Shown one piece after another: positions 11,529 through 22,977 of a stretch of 64,000 nt of DNA. The position numbers and the translations under genes were made by a program. The notes beneath the pieces are model-generated. The model was given only the letters and a program-made list of their open reading frames with translations. It was not told the DNA's origin and searched no databases. Numbering within the stretch: the first letter of the stretch is position 1; each line of letters begins with the position of its first letter. The DNA comes from Mariannaea sp. PMI_226 (lineage: Eukaryota; Ascomycota; Sordariomycetes; Hypocreales; Nectriaceae): positions 3,162,001-3,226,000 of the forward strand of contig JANFOG010000004.1 in NCBI GenBank assembly GCA_024336345.1, read 5' to 3'.

Positions 11529-14468
11529 ATGGGTTTGAAAGGACCCAGTCAGACAAAATGGGAACTACCTGCGTGGTTAAACCATTTTAATCCTCATGAC
11601 GGCAAGATCTTCTTCCGGTGCTGGGCCGCAGCTTGGGTGGCCACGGTGCTTATTTTCATCCAACCGGCCATTGACAACATTGGGCTGGCTACTTTCTTTG
11701 CTTCTCTGATTCTGTTCATCGTGCCACCGGCCGGCATCCTCTCCATCTACCTGTTCGCGTCGCTCTCCCTGCTCCTGGGTATGTCGATTGCCTGGTGTTG
11801 GGGGCTGCTTGCCATGAAAATAGCCTTGGCCGCACGTCCAGATTTTGATACGAAGGAAGCCCTACAACATCTAAAAGAGGCTGCTATATCTCATGCGAAC
11901 CAAACCGGCCAATCCGTCAAATGGGAAGCTCAAGTCCTTGTTCACAAGGGTATTATGCTAGATGCACGTGTGACGGCTGTCTTCTACGTGCTCTGCTGCA
12001 TCTTTATCTACGCCCTAGCTCGGGTACGGTTGGCGAATCACAAATTAGTTTTGCTGCAGCTGTTTGGTACTATTGAGATGGACATATTTATGGTATTCGG
12101 CCCATCGCTTCCATGGTTCTATGGCGATTTGGGCACAATACTGGCTAAGCCAGCGGCCATCGGTATAGGAATAGGAGCAGCCGCAAGCTGCCTAATTTTT
12201 CCGCAGTCTACCTCGTATGTTGTTCTGGACAAGATGGAGAAACTTATTCGCCTAGGGGAAATATCTATACAGACTACAAAGCGGCGTTTGGCAGGCCACA
12301 CTATACCCTCAGCCAAACTGATGGAGTCGAAAGCGAAGGTACTAGGGCTCTACAAGTATATGGAACCTGCCCTGAAATTTCTGCCGCTGGATATATCGCG
12401 TGGACGGTGGAGTTCACAGGATGTTCAAGAGCTACATGGACCTGTTCGGGATGCCATGCTGGCAAATTTATCGCTTATTGACTTTCATATCTCTCGAATC
12501 GAGTCCAACACTGGAAATGAGGCAGGCAAAAGTTCCTCAACTGTCGATGAGGAGTCGGGTCTGTCGGTACCCTCGAACAATTCAGCTTTCATGTATGCAC
12601 TTCGAAGCCCTGAAGGAAGTCTGGTACATGACAGTATAAGGCAAAGGATTTCGGATACGACTGCCGACCTTTTAGAAGTCTGCTTGCAGTCAATCAAATT
12701 GGCTACCAAATGCATCAAGACAGTGAATGGATGTAGGTGGATTGGCAAGCCACCTCAGCAAACATTCGATGATTTAGAGGCGGAGCTACAATCTACCTTG
12801 ACAACTATGCGATCTACACGAGAATCATGCGTCAAAAATACGACTGAGAAGCTTCTCGATAGCTACCGCGGATTATTCGACAGCCAAGGAAGATTTAAAT
12901 CGCCTGGCGAGAAAGGGCCGTGGTTGCTCCGAGGCGTTGTGGTTGCTATGGTTTTCGAAGAACGCGTCGTCGGCACTGCTTCCGCAATGGAGAGAGTGCT
13001 AGAAATGATTCTGCATTTGATATGCACCAGAAAATCTCACCGCATCTGGATGCCGTTCCGTCTCAACTATGCCTTATCGTGGTTAATGGACGGAAAACTC
13101 TCTATGCCAACCACATTTACGAGGGCCGACTTCGCAGACAACGTGAACCCTGACGGCGTCGTGACACCAGTTCCGTCACACACACATAGTGAAAAGCCAC
13201 ACCAGCACTCTGGAACCAACAAAGTACACAAGACGACAGCAAGAAAGAGGTCGGTCGTTTCCCGCGCAGTAGCTGGGACATATGGCTGGCTTTTTAGTCC
13301 TGGTGGTATGTTTGCTCTGCGCATGGTTATTGTGACTGTGGCAACTGCAATACCCAGTGCGATCCCGAGATCTGCTGGCTTTTTCTACCGTGAAAAAGGT
13401 ATCTGGGGAATTATTGCTGCTCAGACCTGCATGATGGTGTACATGGCAGATCTCTCTTTTTCGATTGTCTCTCGAACCATCGGTACAGTTGTCGGCGGTG
13501 TTATGGGAATGGTGGCATGGTACATTGGCTCCGGGTCAGGGATTGGAAACCCATATGGCCTAAGTGCAATATCTGCTCTGATGGTGGCGATTCTGATCTG
13601 GTGGCGCATATTCCTTCCCCCAGCCTTTGCGCAAGCGAGTATCATGGCTGGAGTAACATACGCGCTGGTGATAGGATTCTCTTACGACCACTTTCATATT
13701 GAGCTATATGGGCTACCGGGAGTCGGATATGAAGCCTTCTGGAAGCGATTAGTCACCGTTCTACTTGGCGTGTTTGCATCTGGTGTGGTTCAGTTGGTCC
13801 CAAAACCGCCGTCGGCTACAAGACATGTGCGCAGAACTCTCTCCAGCACGTTATCAACACTGTCAGACAACTTCGCCTTGCTGCTGTCACGGTGGAGTGT
13901 AGAAACAGAGCCGAATAGCATCTTGCCGAGCGGAGCTGTAGAGCAAAACTCCCTCGACGTTGCGGCGGTCCTGCTGTCAATTGACGACACAATCAAACTG
14001 CTCAAATTCGAGACTAGCTTGGGGCCCTTCGATCACCCAACTCTCCGATCAGCGCAGGAGTTGTGTCTTGTCATGAATCAATCTCTCGCACAGCTTCTTA
14101 GCCTATCAAAGTCCCTGCCTCAAGATTTACAGCGCCGGTTTCTTGCCTTGGTTGACTTACTGGACGAAGATGTAATCGAAGATATCATGGTTGTCCTGGC
14201 ACTTGTAAAATCATCCTTGGAGACAGGAGCACCTATGCCGGAGAGGATTCCAGTACCACTGGTTCGTGGCCTTTACACCCGTTTGCACCAACAGCGTCTC
14301 ACATTGAGTACGGCGATGGTGCGAGATGAAGACTATCGACGATACTGTGTTGCATTGTCTTCGTATGTAAAATTTTTGTCTTCTATTGATGACTTGGTAT
14401 TCGCTGTGAAAGGCGTGGTGGGAGAGTGCCACGTGGTGCAGCGACCGTCATTTGTATTGGATAATTAG
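11529..14468 (+). CDS. ArAE_2/FUSC-type multi-pass membrane transporter
   Basis: 979 residues, intronless. The architecture is that of the fungal aromatic acid exporter-like family (related to yeast Bre4). Six hydrophobic segments occupy about residues 30-220 (for example ATVLIFIQPAI and TFFASLILFIVPPAGI). A soluble helical region follows, then a second set of hydrophobic segments at about 595-760 (TVATAIPSAI, IWGIIAAQTCMMVYM, GTVVGGVMGMVAWYIG). The cytosolic C-terminal domain corresponds to the region once called DUF2421. Members are predicted to export small aromatic or organic acids or to affect brefeldin A sensitivity; this protein's substrate is unknown. The start lies 30-100 bases after an A-rich leader, and no better upstream ATG exists. 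Divergent orientation with the feruloyl/tannase-type esterase, which releases aromatic acids, is suggestive but unproven. Confidence 0.88.
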   Translation: MGLKGPSQTKWELPAWLNHFNPHDGKIFFRCWAAAWVATVLIFIQPAIDNIGLATFFASLILFIVPPAGILSIYLFASLSLLLGMSIAWCWGLLAMKIALAARPDFDTKEALQHLKEAAISHANQTGQSVKWEAQVLVHKGIMLDARVTAVFYVLCCIFIYALARVRLANHKLVLLQLFGTIEMDIFMVFGPSLPWFYGDLGTILAKPAAIGIGIGAAASCLIFPQSTSYVVLDKMEKLIRLGEISIQTTKRRLAGHTIPSAKLMESKAKVLGLYKYMEPALKFLPLDISRGRWSSQDVQELHGPVRDAMLANLSLIDFHISRIESNTGNEAGKSSSTVDEESGLSVPSNNSAFMYALRSPEGSLVHDSIRQRISDTTADLLEVCLQSIKLATKCIKTVNGCRWIGKPPQQTFDDLEAELQSTLTTMRSTRESCVKNTTEKLLDSYRGLFDSQGRFKSPGEKGPWLLRGVVVAMVFEERVVGTASAMERVLEMILHLICTRKSHRIWMPFRLNYALSWLMDGKLSMPTTFTRADFADNVNPDGVVTPVPSHTHSEKPHQHSGTNKVHKTTARKRSVVSRAVAGTYGWLFSPGGMFALRMVIVTVATAIPSAIPRSAGFFYREKGIWGIIAAQTCMMVYMADLSFSIVSRTIGTVVGGVMGMVAWYIGSGSGIGNPYGLSAISALMVAILIWWRIFLPPAFAQASIMAGVTYALVIGFSYDHFHIELYGLPGVGYEAFWKRLVTVLLGVFASGVVQLVPKPPSATRHVRRTLSSTLSTLSDNFALLLSRWSVETEPNSILPSGAVEQNSLDVAAVLLSIDDTIKLLKFETSLGPFDHPTLRSAQELCLVMNQSLAQLLSLSKSLPQDLQRRFLALVDLLDEDVIEDIMVVLALVKSSLETGAPMPERIPVPLVRGLYTRLHQQRLTLSTAMVRDEDYRRYCVALSSYVKFLSSIDDLVFAVKGVVGECHVVQRPSFVLDN

Positions 14469-15991
14469 CATTAGCATTAGCTCAGGGACTTACACTCCCA
14501 GTTTTACCGCAAAAATGGGTGTGTACGGAGACATTTCTCTCGAAACTGCAGCTATAAGTCGCTAGCGATATCTTTTGTCACCTATATTTGCTGGGCCATA
14601 CGTTGTGTGTTCCCAAAAAGCCATCGGGATTTCGGTGCACCATTGCTCTAGTCTAGTGATGCAATCTTGCTATACATTGTCATATTGATAAGAGAATCAT
14701 TCGTATTGGAGGAAGTAGCGGAATGGAAACACCACTCGACTGTAATATGTACAGACATTATCCGGTAGAAGCCTCGATATCCTCTATCAGAGATGGTGCG
14801 TACGCGTTGATGCTGGTGGTTGACCTTGTACAGCTGATTGTTAGAAGGAGGCGCTAACTTTAATGAATCTTTTCTCCCCCGCCAAACAATAAGCTCTGAA
14901 AATAAGGTAGCTTACTAGTGCCGATCCTTTTTTATTTTTTGGCCTGACTTTGCCCAAGCTGACAAGCCGACAAGATCACGAAATAAACCGCCCTTCTTGA
15001 CAACACCGAGGCACCTGCCTGCATGGCAGTCGCACGTTTTTGTTGGAGCACCAGGCGGTGCGACCCAGGCACTTACAATTATTACTGTAATAAATAAAAC
15101 GGTCCAAAAGGTAGACACAATAGGGAGAAAATATTCATGTATACATATTTAGATTTTCTATTAGTGGCGTTATCTATGTATGTAATAAGAATTTTGATGA
15201 AAGGATGTATTTAGTGTTTTGCAATTTTCCTTATTTGCACGACTTGCGGACTGGAACTTGGCTAATGTGTGACTGTATATACTAGGATATATTGTAAGTT
15301 CTTGAACTTCTTCCTCGTATTGTCCATACCTAGCCACCTCGTCAACTCGCACCCTCCAACGATGTCCGGGTAGTTTTGCGAATGCCCCAATGTTGACAAC
15401 TTAAGTCAAGTGTTTTGGGATATTTTGGACGGACGACCGTATTTATCCAAGAACTTCCAGCATGAACTCTTCTCGGACCACTTCTACAGCACAGTCTATC
15501 GTTTTTAAGCAAGAATTTGTAGGATGTGAATCTACATGTCGAAGAATACTCCTGGCCGGACTGAGCCAATTGACAACAAAAGGAGATGCGTAGCTGGAGG
15601 CCATAAATTACAATACTCAAACCCGACTTGCTCACAACCCGTGGTATATCTCTCACAGCCCAGCAGACATACGCCAAAGTTTCGGCAAGCGCCACTAATC
15701 TAGTCATTCAGTTTCATCAGGACGTTTATTCTATTCACTTAAACCCAAGTCTCACAAGATTTACACAACTTCTATAGATAAACACGCGATAAGGTACCTC
15801 ATAAAAGCGATGCGATGTTTGTCAGTTAGCAAAACCACCCAAGATACGTGTAGCGGAAATCAAGCAGGGATCAACAGAGAAAATAAGAGAAAAAAATCTT
15901 TTTCTTTTCTATATTCTGACTTTCACAATATGCAACCAATTCCCTCTCCTTTGTCCTGTTTCTGGCCAACCTTTCAGACCACGTTCAGAGC
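14469..15991. other. Convergent intergenic region
   Basis: This lies between the 3' ends of the ArAE-type transporter and the small secreted protein. It contains a GCATTA repeat at about 14470-14481 just after the stop codon and several A/T runs. No gene, RNA or mobile element is recognised. Confidence 0.5.
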
Positions 15992-16513
15992 TCACAGCTC
16001 ATCGGGTTTAGCATTGACAATCTTGATGAGAATGCCCTCAGGAGTATAGCCAGACTTTTTGTATTCCTCGGTGTTGTAGGCGGGGTTCGAGCTGTTGAAA
16101 TACACGCCCGCAGCACCTCCATCGGCCAAGCACTGGATGAGAGCAGGACCGACCTCGTCGCGCTGCTGGCCGCCATCAATGGTGTTGGCAACGTCCTCGT
16201 ATAGGACGGAGGAGTCCTTGTCAGGGTTTATGTGCTTTGCCAGCACAATTACTGAGCCGTGAGGGAAGATAGTCCATTCAGCGCAGTCTGGGGCGGCCTT
16301 GGCCGTCATCGTAAGGAAACGGCCCCCGTCGACTTCCCAGCCGTAGGCTCGGAGGTAGTTGCCGGCATAAGTGATATCCTCGATAGTGACGTCCTGAGGT
16401 GAGTCGTCAGGACCATTGTAGCAATGGAGCTTGGTCGGTTCACCGCAGTCGGCGGCCACCGCTCGGGCAGCTACGAGGACAGCTACAGATAGGTTGAGAA
16501 GCTTCGAGAACAT
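15992..16513 (-). CDS. Small secreted four-cysteine protein
   Basis: 173 residues from the ATG at 16513. An upstream in-frame ATG at 16573 would hide the signal sequence behind 20 extra residues, so the downstream start is preferred. Residues 1-20 (MFSKLLNLSVAVLVAARAVA) form a clean signal peptide. The mature part begins ADCGEP and has four cysteines at 23, 31, 77 and 128, enough for two disulfides. It is acidic and about 153 residues long. The C-terminus KPDEL is close to an ER-retrieval tail, but Pro at -4 is atypical. I do not recognise the family; size and cysteine content fit a secreted effector-like or wall-associated protein. A TATA element lies about 150 bases upstream. Confidence 0.75.
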   Translation of the reverse strand: MFSKLLNLSVAVLVAARAVAADCGEPTKLHCYNGPDDSPQDVTIEDITYAGNYLRAYGWEVDGGRFLTMTAKAAPDCAEWTIFPHGSVIVLAKHINPDKDSSVLYEDVANTIDGGQQRDEVGPALIQCLADGGAAGVYFNSSNPAYNTEEYKKSGYTPEGILIKIVNAKPDEL

Positions 16514-16658
16514 GATATTTGAGAGGAGGAAAATCGATTGCCAAAAGGATGAACTGAGACACAAATGATTCACGAGAAAACAGAATTGACTGGTATGTCC
16601 CTGAGAATCGGAGGTTGCAAGAACTGACTCCCTTCGCCGAAAGCAGAAGATGGGGTGG

Positions 16659-16666
16659 TATTTATA
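16659..16666 (-). promoter_or_regulatory. TATA box of the small secreted protein gene
   Basis: The minus strand reads TATAAATA about 146 bases before the ATG at 16513, at a typical distance for a fungal core promoter with a long leader. Confidence 0.5.
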
Positions 16667-19227
16667 CGCGAGCGAACAACTCCCGCCTCCGACCTCCCTC
16701 GGCGTCCCGAATTATCTCTGTGGTGCTCCGCAACACAGTGTAGCACAATGCAGCATATGTTGCATTGAACTCACTTTGAATCTTGAAAACATGTCGAATC
16801 CGGCAATCCGATACGTCGATTCCGGCCAACAAAACCCCCCCACAGCGGCAGAGATGTCTCACTTCTCGCCTCTCCCCAGCCAGTGATCGGGCCGTCTTCG
16901 TCAGAGGAGCTTCTGCAATGGCGATCCTAAAGTGAGGTATTTCTGCACTCCCTGCCTTAAAGTTTGTGCATTGTCATGACTTTGAAGCTGCGCAGAATTT
17001 ACAGACCGTCAGTGTATTGAGAGGTGACATCGAACTGTGAGGGAGTGAAGTGAGGGCAGCTCAGGCCGCCCGTCGCAATCAATCGCTACGAATCTCGCCG
17101 TAAAAAAGGGTTGCAATGGGCCTTGCTGCCTTGGACCTAGAAGTATAATCGGCATTGGGCTTTCTCACCGTAGTTCTGTGCTGATGGAGCTCGTAGTTGG
17201 TATCACGGCCTCCGAGGTGAGCTGCCACAATTGACAGGGGACGGGTTGCTACATCTCCAATCAACCAATACATTCCAGAAAGTAAAACAAGTACAGCTTA
17301 TGTATAACTCAAAACCAGATAGCACAATGTTTTACGGAACTAATTTCTTATAATTGAGTTTTGAGGATATCTCCAAAAGTTGAACAATGCGTTCGAAAGA
17401 ATTCGAATATTTTGTGTAGAAACTTATCTCCCTTGGTGGGTATATCCAGTTGGGATCTTTATTCATTGCACAATATTGGGCTGAGATTGTTTTCATCAGT
17501 TATGATTCACATGAACACTATAAGCGGTGTCTATCATGTTACTTCGATTCATCTGATTCCACAATGGATCTCTTTCTATAACAGGGGCCGATCGAGCGCC
17601 ACTGCAACAGACCGGGCCCAGACTATGTTTGAGTGAGAAGACCTCTCTGAGACATCCAGACCATGCCAAATCGAGTCCATTTGAGTACATGCTGCTCTCA
17701 AGGCGTCTTCATGGACTGGTACTCGAGTTCTAGGGATACGCTGTGTCAATCGCTTGGGTTAGAAGGGCGCTGCATTCTTCCATTACTGAAGTGAAGGACT
17801 CAAATCACGACGTCTACGAGTGGCTCAACATATCAAAGTTGATGATTTAGGTATCTGCTGCAATTGGTCTGCCTGAGTGGATGGGGTATAATCTGTCCGA
17901 AGAGCAGGCATGTTGGAGATAACATCGTCTCTATCATCGTACTGAGCACATACTTGATCGTTCCGATTATTTTGATCATTCTGCTGAATCAGATTCAAAA
18001 GCGTCATCCTCCAAATTTTGCCTGATTTACTACTTGGTTATGGACTCACCTTGCTTGGGAACAGAACTTGAAGATTATTATAGCGCTAGTTTTGTTTCTC
18101 TGCTGTCTAAGATTGTTGGCGAACTTCTGTGACAGAACAAGGTGGAAACATCGCAACTGAAGAAGTATGATGGTAAAAGGTACAAATAACGGAGGATGAT
18201 GATGATGGCGCCGGTATGCAGAGCCCTGAGCAGCAATTGCTGCTATTTTGGTAAGATTGGTGATCTAGAAATACCTATCTCTCTTCTCTCCGACTATTCC
18301 CTAGAAGTATTATCTTCCTGGTTAGCTAATTAAATCTTGGCTTCAAAAGTCAGCTACGACGTCCCAGAGACCTTTCCAACTACAGTTGTTCGCATGGTAT
18401 GCCAACACAACATGCCCTAACGATCACCACTCATGTAGCTTTTTTGGTCGTTTGAGACCAGTGAAGCCCGGCATGCTAAGATGCCCCGAGCTTTGAAGCG
18501 AAAACCATTTCGTAAAAACAATCCAAGGTGGTGGTTTATCGCTGTCAAATCGAAGCGATCAACGTAGTATGTAGTACAAACGGATCACCACCGCAGGCCA
18601 AGAGGAATTAGACTAGGTGGTAGCACATGTTCGTACAAATGAGGTGATCGATATTCAGTCAATCGAATTGAAAAACACTTTTTGTGAACCATTTATACAT
18701 ATAAAAAGTTGTCTATTAATTGGAAACTTTTATTTCCAAGCATATAACTGGATCTTGGATTCTCTGATTGACCTTTCCTGCAAGGCAAAGGTAGTCAATC
18801 TACATACCGTTGAACCGGGTGGTACTAGTGCAGTAAGCTGCCCTCATACACAGTAGATACCTACCTCACTCAAGCTGTCTCAGCGATACGAATTACGAAA
18901 GCGCACACGGCCGTCGCGCTTATCGAGTACCCGCGGCTAACAAGCGCCAATTTTTTTCTCTTCTCCTCCACGGAATGACGATTTCAATCCCCATTCTTAG
19001 CTCTGGCAAGCTTCCCACTTTCTCGCCCAAAGAAGCCCGCCACCCCAAAACCGCCAAAAAATCCCCCCCGCGCGCAACTTGGCTGAACCCATCTCTGCTC
19101 CATACAATTTGCCTCCCCCCTCCTTTCAATGCGCACGTAAACACCTCTCCGACCAACGTCGAACACACCCTTTCCCATTCTTCTACCCCCCGCAATCCCG
19201 CTTCCGCTTCCCGAGCGAATCCGAATC
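16667..19227. other. Divergent intergenic region
   Basis: About 2.5 kb between the secreted-protein gene (-) and PAM17 (+) without a convincing frame. A TACCTACC motif occurs near 18858-18866. The last 200 bases (19030-19227) are very C-rich on the plus strand, typical of a housekeeping leader. Nothing else is identified. Confidence 0.5.
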
Positions 19228-20050
19228 ATGGCCTTGCCCATCAAGACCTTCGTTTTGCGCTACCCTTGCCAGGCGGCCGCTGCCGCCGTTGCCACGGGCC
19301 GCGCCCCCGGCTTCGTCGCCGGCGTGCCCAAGGTCTCATCCTCCTTCTCGACCGTCGCCGCCGCTCGACCTTTGAGCTGCCTTTCTTCCCGTCTCGCCGG
19401 TCGCCCGCAATGCTTCACTCCCGCCGTGCCAACTACTTCCACCAGGGCTAGCTCGACCCATGTCAGCCCGAGGGAGGCCCCCTCTGCGCCTCTCGACTGG
19501 AATACCTTCTTCGACCTTCGTACGAAGCGCCGCCGTGTTCAGATGGTGTTTTCTGTCGCCTCCGGCTTGGGTACCGGATTTGTGGGCTCTGGAGCTCTTT
19601 TGGCTGGCGCCGGTGAGGCCATGACTGAGCATATCCCCCTCGACCCCATTGTCACTCTTGGCTTCGCGACTCTGGCCTTTACGGCCCTTGGGTGGCTTAT
19701 CGGTCCTACCATTGGCAGCTATTTCTTCTGGCTGCGCTATCATAAGTGGAAGACGCAGATGACCATAAAGGAGGCCGAGTTCTTCACCCGCATCAAGAAG
19801 CACCGAGTCGACCCAAGCAATTCCAGCACCAGCAACCCTGGTGAGTATTCTTTCTTTTTTTTTTCTTTACCAATCATATTTGAAAGTTCAAAAGTTATCA
19901 CCAAAATGATGGAACCATTGACTTGACTGACTTGATTCCCCCCCAGTTCCCGACTTCTACGGTGAGAAGATCCAGAGTGTGGCTGGATACCGCCGCTGGC
20001 TGAAGGACCAGAAGGCGTTTGACAAGAAGAAGCGCGCCGACTTTGTGTAA
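19228..20050 (+). CDS. PAM17: Mitochondrial import motor subunit Pam17
   Basis: The two exons are 19228-19840 and 19947-20050, split inside a Val codon; the product is 238 residues. The N-terminus is rich in Ala, Arg and Ser and lacks acidic residues, a typical mitochondrial presequence of about 65-80 residues. The body starts LDWNTFFDLRTKRRR, the family signature. Two membrane spans follow at about 110-125 and 140-165 (GLGTGFVGSGALLAGAG; LGFATLAFTALGWLIGPTIG). The C-terminus, RIKKHRVDPS followed by PDFYGEKI and YRRWLKDQKAF, is also characteristic. Pam17 sits in the inner membrane and helps organise the Tim44/Pam18/Pam16 part of the presequence translocase motor. The gene converges with UBA4, whose stop is 315 bases away on the other strand. 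Confidence 0.95.
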
Positions 20051-20364
20051 ATCACACCCACACTATTATTTGTTTGTCACGGTTCAGAACACAGGACATG
20101 TCAGGCGCACATCTCCATGTCAGCAGTAACTCTACTCGGCAAATATCATTAATGGCGCAGCTATCTATTTTGGGTATGAAGAAAAAGTGTCTACCCTTCC
20201 CTGTTGCGAACCCCCCAGTGGTTTTCCACGGGCATGTATGTATCATATCAACAGAAAAAAAAAAGAAATCTCTTATCCGAATGAAACGGTTATTTCTAGC
20301 TTTTTTTTATTTTACATGTTTTCAGAATTTCTTCTATCCCATTCCACACCCTTGATTTGTTATT

Positions 20365-21976
20365 TTATATGAATGGCACGCTTGGATCGACGGCTGTTTT
20401 CCATGCCCTCATGCCACCTTGGACATCTCCGACAAACCGCTTCCCGCCGTCATCCAAGCCTAGTTCCTTCAGCTTCCTAGTGGCGATTTGGGAATCGTTA
20501 CCTACACGGCACACAATGTATATAGGCGTTGATGGCGAGAGGTCGACAGGGAACCCCTCGGGAGTGGTATTACCTCGGGTGGTGCTCATTAATCGGCCGA
20601 TGGGCACGTTGACCGAGCCAGTGATGTTGCAGAGGTCAAAGTGTTCTTTTTCTCGGACGTCCAGCAGCAGATGATGCCCGCCCTCGTTGCCGTCCTTTGA
20701 GATGATTTGGTTCAATTTCTCCGCCGATATTCTCTCATCCGGCCCGAGTAGTTGAACAGGCTTGTTCACGCCGCAGAACTGAACATAGTCCATCGACGTT
20801 TGTAGATCGTGAAGCGACAGCCCAGCCTCTTCGTCGCATCCGAGACAGCCCTTGCGCTTCCCTCTCATCCTCACTGACCGAAACGGCGTGTCGCCCATGC
20901 CATTGAACAGCAACATCGTCGGTGTCCTGGCAGGCCTTTCCCCGTCACCTTTCTCCAAATCCCCGCGAGTGACCAGCTTGATGGCCTCGAGAGCCTGCAA
21001 CAGGCCCATGACCCCTACGACGGGGCCGACAATGCCACCCTCGCCACAGCCCACCACGCTCTCAGGGGGCGGTGGTTTGGGAAAAACGCAACGGTAGCAC
21101 GGGCCTTGGCTGGGTGGATTGTTGAGGACGATGAGCTGTCCAGAAGACTGAAAAGCGGATGCGGAGACTAGGGGCTTGGACAGAAGAGCGCAAATGTCGG
21201 AGATGAGGTAGCGAGAGGTGGGATGGTCGGTGCAGTCAAGAACGAGGTCGTAGCCTGAGACAATTCCCTCTGCATTTTGGGGTGTGAGATGTGTAACATG
21301 AGCATGGTACTTGATGGTAGGATTGAGCCTAAGTATGATTTAGAAAAACGCAATAAACCATCAGTTGGGAAAAAAAGAATAACAATGGGGGAAGAGTTGT
21401 TCGGTAGATGATTAGATGAACTCTTTACACGTACTCTTTCAGATAGGTGATGGCGCTTTCAACTTTGCTCATCCCGACCCTTGCCGTTGAGTGGGCTATT
21501 TGGCGATGAAGATTCGAGACCTCAACTTCATCGCCATCAACCAGTCCCAGGGTTCCTACTCCAGAGCCGGCAAGATACGCCGCAGCTGGGCATCCCAGCC
21601 CGCCGGCGCCGATGATCAAAACCCGAGCCTTCTTCAACCTCAGCTGGCCTATGTCGTTTTATTCCTCAGGTATTAGTAACCCATTCAAACACATTGAAAA
21701 CAAAGAGAAAAAAAAACTGCGGGGTTGTCAAGAGCATGATACAAGACAATAGAGGGCATCACTACCTTCAAGCCCAAAGTTGGGAACAATCATCTGTCTG
21801 CTATATCTCTCGTACTCGTAGGCCGCAAGTGGCCATTTCCATGGCTGCTGCTCTTGTGCGGCGCTCTCATCGCGTTCCTTTGCTTCCCTTGCTACCGCGA
21901 GTTGGGCCTTGAGGTCCGTGAGTTCAGCCTCGCGTTTGGCAATCTCCCGGCAGAGTTGATCAATCTTATCCGCCAT
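20365..21976 (-). CDS. UBA4: Uba4 adenylyltransferase and sulfurtransferase (MOCS3-type)
   Basis: The exons are 21976-21766, 21648-21435 and 21328-20365 (introns of 117 and 106 bp); the product is 462 residues. A short N-terminal coiled helix ([20 protein letters not shown]) precedes the E1-like domain. That domain carries the ATP motif GAGGLG at 84-89, the zinc pairs Cys219/Cys222 and Cys303/Cys306, and the candidate catalytic Cys236 in GCGEGG. The C-terminal rhodanese domain has its active-site Cys415 in CRVGNDSQ. Uba4 adenylates the C-terminal glycine of Urm1 and forms a thiocarboxylate. The sulfur then serves U34 thiolation of tRNA, and in filamentous fungi probably MOCS2A-type molybdopterin synthesis as well. 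All key residues are present. The gene shares a 300-base promoter region with SLX9. Confidence 0.96.
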
Positions 21977-22276
21977 ATTTTTTTTTACCTTTGTCAAACA
22001 ATGAAACAAGTGGAAATGGGAGAGGGAGTACACAAGAGTGTGGCTCCTATGGGCGATGGATCACTACCTACTGTGGCGGGCTTGGTTTGTTGCCCCTCCA
22101 TAAAAGCTCGGTGTGCCCCACCAGCTCCGGCGATCGGTTCGGTGAGGAAGCGCTCACCGAAAATATTTCTAAACACAATCCCGCCTTTCAGCACAAAAGC
22201 TACGTCAAGTCGTAACTTCCAAACTTGCACGCAGCAGGGTCTCCGCTCACCTTTAAAACGCACATCTAAAAAAAAA
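21977..22276. promoter_or_regulatory. Bidirectional promoter between UBA4 and SLX9
   Basis: Exactly 300 bases separate the two divergent ATGs, so both promoters and leaders must fit here. The plus side ends in an A-run directly before the SLX9 ATG. No TATA box is evident, in keeping with housekeeping genes. Confidence 0.6.
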
Positions 22277-22977
22277 ATGGTAAATTCCCCTTGCGCATAC
22301 AATCAATTATCAACTCTGACATAATCTCATCATCTCTTCAGGCTCCCCTACCGCCCTCTCTCAAGAAACCCTCCGCTCGCACCCTCCGCCACCAACGCAT
22401 CACCGGCCAAATCCACCCCCTCCTCCCAGCCAAGACCTTCCGCCCCGAAGCCTCCATCTCTGATGACTTCCTCTCCAACAAGCGCGACAAGCGCATCATG
22501 AAGCACTCGTCCTTCGTCTCCAAAATCACATCCTCCCGCATCTCAAAAACCAAGCGCCGCCGCCCCGGCAACAAGCTCAGGGCCAACCTCGAGGACCTGG
22601 CTGACGCCCTGCCCGAGCTCGCCGAGGGGGAGGGCCAAGTTGAGCTTTCCGGCCGCATACGGCACAAGAGCTTGAAGAGCCGAAAGGGCGCACTGAAGAA
22701 GAAGGAACAGGTCGTGAGGGGCGAGATGGACAGGTTCGGTGTCAGCATGGCAAAATTGGCCAGCACACCTGGGACAGCGCAAACATCAAGACCTGCGGGC
22801 GTGCAGAAGGAAATAAACGATGACGATGATGATATGGATGAGCAGGAGCAGCCAGACAAGGCGGCCCAGACGAAACCAGTGCCCGCGCCTGCACCGACAG
22901 CAAACCGGTGGGCGGCGTTGAGGGGGTACATCTCTGCTACAATGGAGCAAAACCCGGCGTTCGCGGGGCAGAATTAA
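22277..22977 (+). CDS. SLX9: Ribosome biogenesis protein Slx9
   Basis: The first exon is only the start codon (22277-22279), followed by a 62-bp intron 22280-22341 (GTAAAT donor, CTGAC branch, TTCAG acceptor) and exon 22342-22977; the product is 212 residues. The spliced N-terminus reads MAPLPPSLKKPSARTLRHQR. The alternative, an ATG inside the intron at 22291, would add unrelated residues. Family hallmarks are KRDKRIMKHSSFVSKI, then RRRPGNKL and LEDLADALPEL, LKSRKGALKKKEQV with GEMDRFG, and the C-terminal NRWAALRGYISATMEQNPAF. Slx9 is a nucleolar factor for pre-40S assembly and export that contacts pre-rRNA. The acidic DDDDDMDEQEQ stretch near 160 is typical low complexity. Confidence 0.9.
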
